Source: JACKBJ01 sp964549495 (GTDB lineage Bacteria; Chloroflexota; Anaerolineae; Epilineales; Epilineaceae). From it: a stretch of 33,447 nucleotides of DNA. The stretch's first letter is position 1, and every line of letters begins with the position of its first letter. Where the stretch lies: positions 1 through 33,447 of the forward strand of contig CAZJWJ010000058.1 in assembly GCA_964549495.1 (NCBI GenBank), written 5' to 3'. The translations under genes and the position numbers were made by a program. The notes beneath the pieces are model-generated. The model ran no database searches and was not told the origin of the DNA. It saw only the letters and a program-made list of their open reading frames with translations. Of the stretch, positions 31,601-33,447 are shown piece after piece.

Positions 31601-33447
31601 GGCCCAGCCTGGCAGTTTCAGCGGCTTCCCCTTCCCGCAGATCCCGCCGGAGCTGCCGACCACGGACGATCCCTTCCTGGACGACAACTTCGCCGACACC
31701 GACACGGATGTCAACGCGGTCGCGGATGTCTACATTCAGAAGGTCGACGTCCCAGCCAGCCCCGCGCTCGACCAACCGCATGAGCCCGACCACGCCATCG
31801 CCGGCAACGAGCATCGCTACCTGCTGACCTTCGGCAACCTGGGCTGGTCCGTCGCCCGCGACATCGCTATCCAGGACTTCCTGGACTTCAAGCAGTTCGG
31901 CATCCTGGGCGAGAACTTCCTGCGCTGCGAGCCCTTCGACATCGACGACTTCGTCGCCTGTAGCGAGACCAATGGGGTGGTCGACGTCGACCTCCTGCTC
32001 AGCCAGAACGAGCAGATCGTACCCGGCGACCTCAACCCGGGCGACGAGTTCAAGTTCTACCTGATCACCGAGGTCGACCCCGGCTACGTCCTGGATGCCA
32101 ACGACTTCATCGCCACCAACGACAGCCGCATCACCACGTCGACCACCGACTTCCACACCGCCAACAACGTCGACGCCCACGACACGCTGATCATCGCCGA
32201 GGCGGACCTCTCCCTCGAGAAGACCGACATCTTCGGTGATCCGCTGGCGGACCCGGATAACTACTTCCTCATGTGCGACCCGGTCCAGCCGGGTGGCATG
32301 ATCACCTACACGCTCACCGTCACCAACGACGGACCCTCCGACGCGGCCGATGTCTACGTCGTCGACCAGCTGCCGGCCGACTTCGTCGCCGTCGACCCGG
32401 CCCAGGTCGTGGTCGAGGTCTCGGCCGGCGAGGTCGTCGAGGTCCGCGACGATGGCCGGATCACCGTCCGCGTTGGCAACGACCTCAACAACGCCGGCGC
32501 GCCCGAGCTCGGCCGCCTGAATGCCGGCTCCACCGAGCGCATCCGCATCCAGGTGATGGTCCGCCAGGACGCGGAGTGCGGCGGCATCGCCGAGAACCAC
32601 GCCTACGTCGAGGCGCGCGAGAACGCCGTCGACTGGCCGGATGCTCCCGATCTCGCCCCTGGCATCGGCGGCGGTCCGCGGACCCCGCCGCACGACCCGG
32701 ACGACACGAACAACCGAGCCGTCGAGACCACGACCATCGAATGCCCAAAGGTCTTCGTCAACAAGACCGTCAGCTTCAATGGCCAGTGCCCGGGCCGGGA
32801 CATCACCCGCATCAACGAAACCGGCCAGCCGGTGACCTTCTGCTACGAGATCACGAACACCGGCACCACCTACCTCGACACCATCCTGATCACGGATACG
32901 CTCGAGACCCGCACGACCATGCCGACGGTCATCTTCACCGACACCATCACCTTCGGCGAGGACCCCAAGGTCCCGGTCGCCCCGGGTGAGACGGTCCTGC
33001 GCCAGGTCACGGTCCCGCACTTCAGCAAGGAATGCGGCATCGCCACCGACACGGTGGTCGTGACCGCCATCCCGGTCAACTCCGGCCGCACCGTCCTCCC
33101 CTGCCTGGCTCCGGTCACGGCCGAGGACACCGCGGTCGTCGAGATCCCCTGCGCCGGCGTCGACTGGCGCCTGGCCCTGCCCATCCTCGAGGCCAACGAG
33201 TCGGCCGAATGCGAGGCCTGGGTCCAGATCCAGAACGTCGGCGACGTCGACACCAAGGGTCTGGTCGTGGTCTGGGGCGATCCCGGCTTCTGCCCGCCGC
33301 AGGCCGCCGGCCCGCTCAAGGTCGAGTGCACGGGCCTCTTGCGCCCCGGTAGCGCTTGGACCCTCCTGGCCGGCCAGGTGCCGAGCGGCGCCCGCAGCGC
33401 CATCGTCTACTCGCTCTCGACCGAGCGGGTCGAGGTCGAGCCGGGCA
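28623..33447 (+). CDS. Glycine-rich, DUF11-repeat surface protein (3' end outside window)
   Basis: An open frame of at least 1608 codons with no stop to the window edge. AAGGAG lies 5 nt before the ATG. The signal peptide has core VAIAIALFVTLPL. Residues about 45-340 are a beta-helix-like, glycine-rich region (GTYTNVGLFYIPAGSTVSVV, then GGGGGGYGGAGGGGG), with scattered cysteines. From about 380 there are seven DUF11-type domains. Each begins like DLKITKIVEP or DMEITKLSVG and contains YTxxVxNxGPSxAxNVxxxD. The last visible part (VDWRLALPILEANESAECEA) is a different beta domain. DUF11 proteins are typically long, surface-exposed stalks or adhesins. Calcium-binding or isopeptide bonds are not evident. 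The C-terminal anchor is outside the window, so a sortase signal cannot be checked. Confidence 0.85.
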   Translation, partial: MSLARPEARRPRVPFLSRGAVAIAIALFVTLPLRSWTVEEVHGAIGGSTSGTGADPASIQGLIPPGDFGGADLLPADGDTLSGTYTNVGLFYIPAGSTVSVVGGMELEVFADEITIEGTLDANGAGHAGGVTGVVGEALGQAGEGPGGGEGGRFGSCVHSPGGGGGGYGGAGGGGGQTLDSPDEASGGSPYGDPNPPGILMGSGGGSAANDCEFYGGLGGNGGAGGGAITLDADRIELSGSILADGADGQDGTSGPEGWHASGGGAGSGGGIWLNSTCSVLTEAVLSASGGVGGDADGFNTDDQNQYGVGGGGGGGGRIKISGAFDPLSTFATNVSGGAAGTTDVPTAPFLNPGAGADGSEVIDGEQRPCLTADLSIFIDAVKGQEAGGGGGDTTEEGADQNDPPPNTVWAGDEVVYRVGVFNNGPDTAINVTATVTLPIGVEYLADTDSCTPAGGGAAPTILTCDLGDIERFDFVEFLIKTRVDPGLVRAEPTGTTVITAEASVTSESADPNLENNLDEDSCFVQDLADLKITKIVEPHTGVQAGEQFTYTLLVDNFGPSAARNVVITDTLVTSGFVEANGCSIAVRTDGGLIDEFNCNFNLATGVFDLGTFGSNWLMPRSPSDMGRVIITINATAEEGLDLTNVATVTADTPDPDFGNNMAMVALSVFDTVDLGVTKTAVGEIQVAGQPGLVFDIGNPGAFPAAPNYTTSSTHVTAGRRIRYTIEVTNDGPSTAENVVLTDRLPAGVTIVPGSLTISQGSCETGTPGDPLDRLVCGLGTVLDSGGGDRPPVVLTFDVQVDPSLDPATVLENDVNVYSEQFDPSNANNHAFTQTIVNTWADMEITKLSVGENKVGYDNDLRRHILEDLPGQVTAGHDLRYEITVQNTGPSDARNVQILDLLPGQTDTGLDHDPVTFISADGAECRPLDEQQEIGVFGPAGGKFGQALWCDLGTIPAGARHTFDIYVSVDPAVPDGFTLTNGAFVWWGASSPPAQPGSFSGFPFPQIPPELPTTDDPFLDDNFADTDTDVNAVADVYIQKVDVPASPALDQPHEPDHAIAGNEHRYLLTFGNLGWSVARDIAIQDFLDFKQFGILGENFLRCEPFDIDDFVACSETNGVVDVDLLLSQNEQIVPGDLNPGDEFKFYLITEVDPGYVLDANDFIATNDSRITTSTTDFHTANNVDAHDTLIIAEADLSLEKTDIFGDPLADPDNYFLMCDPVQPGGMITYTLTVTNDGPSDAADVYVVDQLPADFVAVDPAQVVVEVSAGEVVEVRDDGRITVRVGNDLNNAGAPELGRLNAGSTERIRIQVMVRQDAECGGIAENHAYVEARENAVDWPDAPDLAPGIGGGPRTPPHDPDDTNNRAVETTTIECPKVFVNKTVSFNGQCPGRDITRINETGQPVTFCYEITNTGTTYLDTILITDTLETRTTMPTVIFTDTITFGEDPKVPVAPGETVLRQVTVPHFSKECGIATDTVVVTAIPVNSGRTVLPCLAPVTAEDTAVVEIPCAGVDWRLALPILEANESAECEAWVQIQNVGDVDTKGLVVVWGDPGFCPPQAAGPLKVECTGLLRPGSAWTLLAGQVPSGARSAIVYSLSTERVEVEPG

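Overview
The window is very GC-rich, gene-dense bacterial DNA with no tRNA, rRNA, CRISPR array, phage gene or insertion sequence that I could recognise. Three exported proteins carry a Pro/Thr-rich stalk followed by a short hydrophobic motif of the form xLPxLxxR (WLPLLQQRRNR, IYLPHLRNQE, LFLPLLLRED). There is also a class F-like sortase and long DUF11-repeat and propeller surface proteins. This combination is what I associate with Chloroflexota (Anaerolineae or Ardenticatenia relatives). That assignment is an inference from protein style, not from a marker gene tree.

Layout. 1-311 (-) is the 5' end of gyrA. 434-3208 (-) is an exported multi-blade propeller protein, divergent from a PIG-L/LmbE deacetylase (3379-4083, +) and a sortase (4185-4919, +). 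5114-7279 (+) is a membrane protein built like a PAS sensor histidine kinase whose key catalytic positions are replaced. It converges on a large minus-strand block, 20516 down to 7294. Downstream of the block on the plus strand lie two small membrane proteins (20982-22308), a CxxCH-containing ScyD/ScyE-like propeller protein (22594-24357), an NHL/VWA-VWA protein (24394-27870), a DUF4286-like protein (27905-28252) and a DUF11-repeat surface protein running off the window end (28623-33447).

The block of most interest is entirely co-directional on the minus strand. In transcription order it holds a soluble PAS histidine kinase (20516-19086), an NtrC-type sigma54 activator with an intact GAFTGA loop (18952-17513), a full-consensus sigma54 -24/-12 promoter (17372-17357), a small two-helix membrane protein (17254-16931), a 2193-residue STAND-like ATPase fused to a giant TPR array (16897-10316), a gingipain-type (C25, caspase-fold) cysteine peptidase without signal peptide (10319-8637), a divergent FtsZ/tubulin-family GTPase (8637-7537) and a 74-residue protein (7518-7294). 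The last protein resembles the C-terminal tail of the peptidase. The three large genes are joined by an ATGA and a TGATG overlap. I read this as one signal-gated module: the two-component pair fires the sigma54 promoter, the STAND-TPR ATPase acts as a switch or scaffold, the peptidase as effector, and the FtsZ-like protein as a filament-forming partner or substrate. I do not know a described system with this composition. Whether it serves conflict/defence, programmed proteolysis or cell remodelling cannot be decided from sequence alone.

Regulatory sequence is unusually readable. Several promoters share an extended -10 of the form TGYTANNNT. For two genes that lack a ribosome binding site, this element lies exactly 7 nt before the ATG, which predicts leaderless transcripts.
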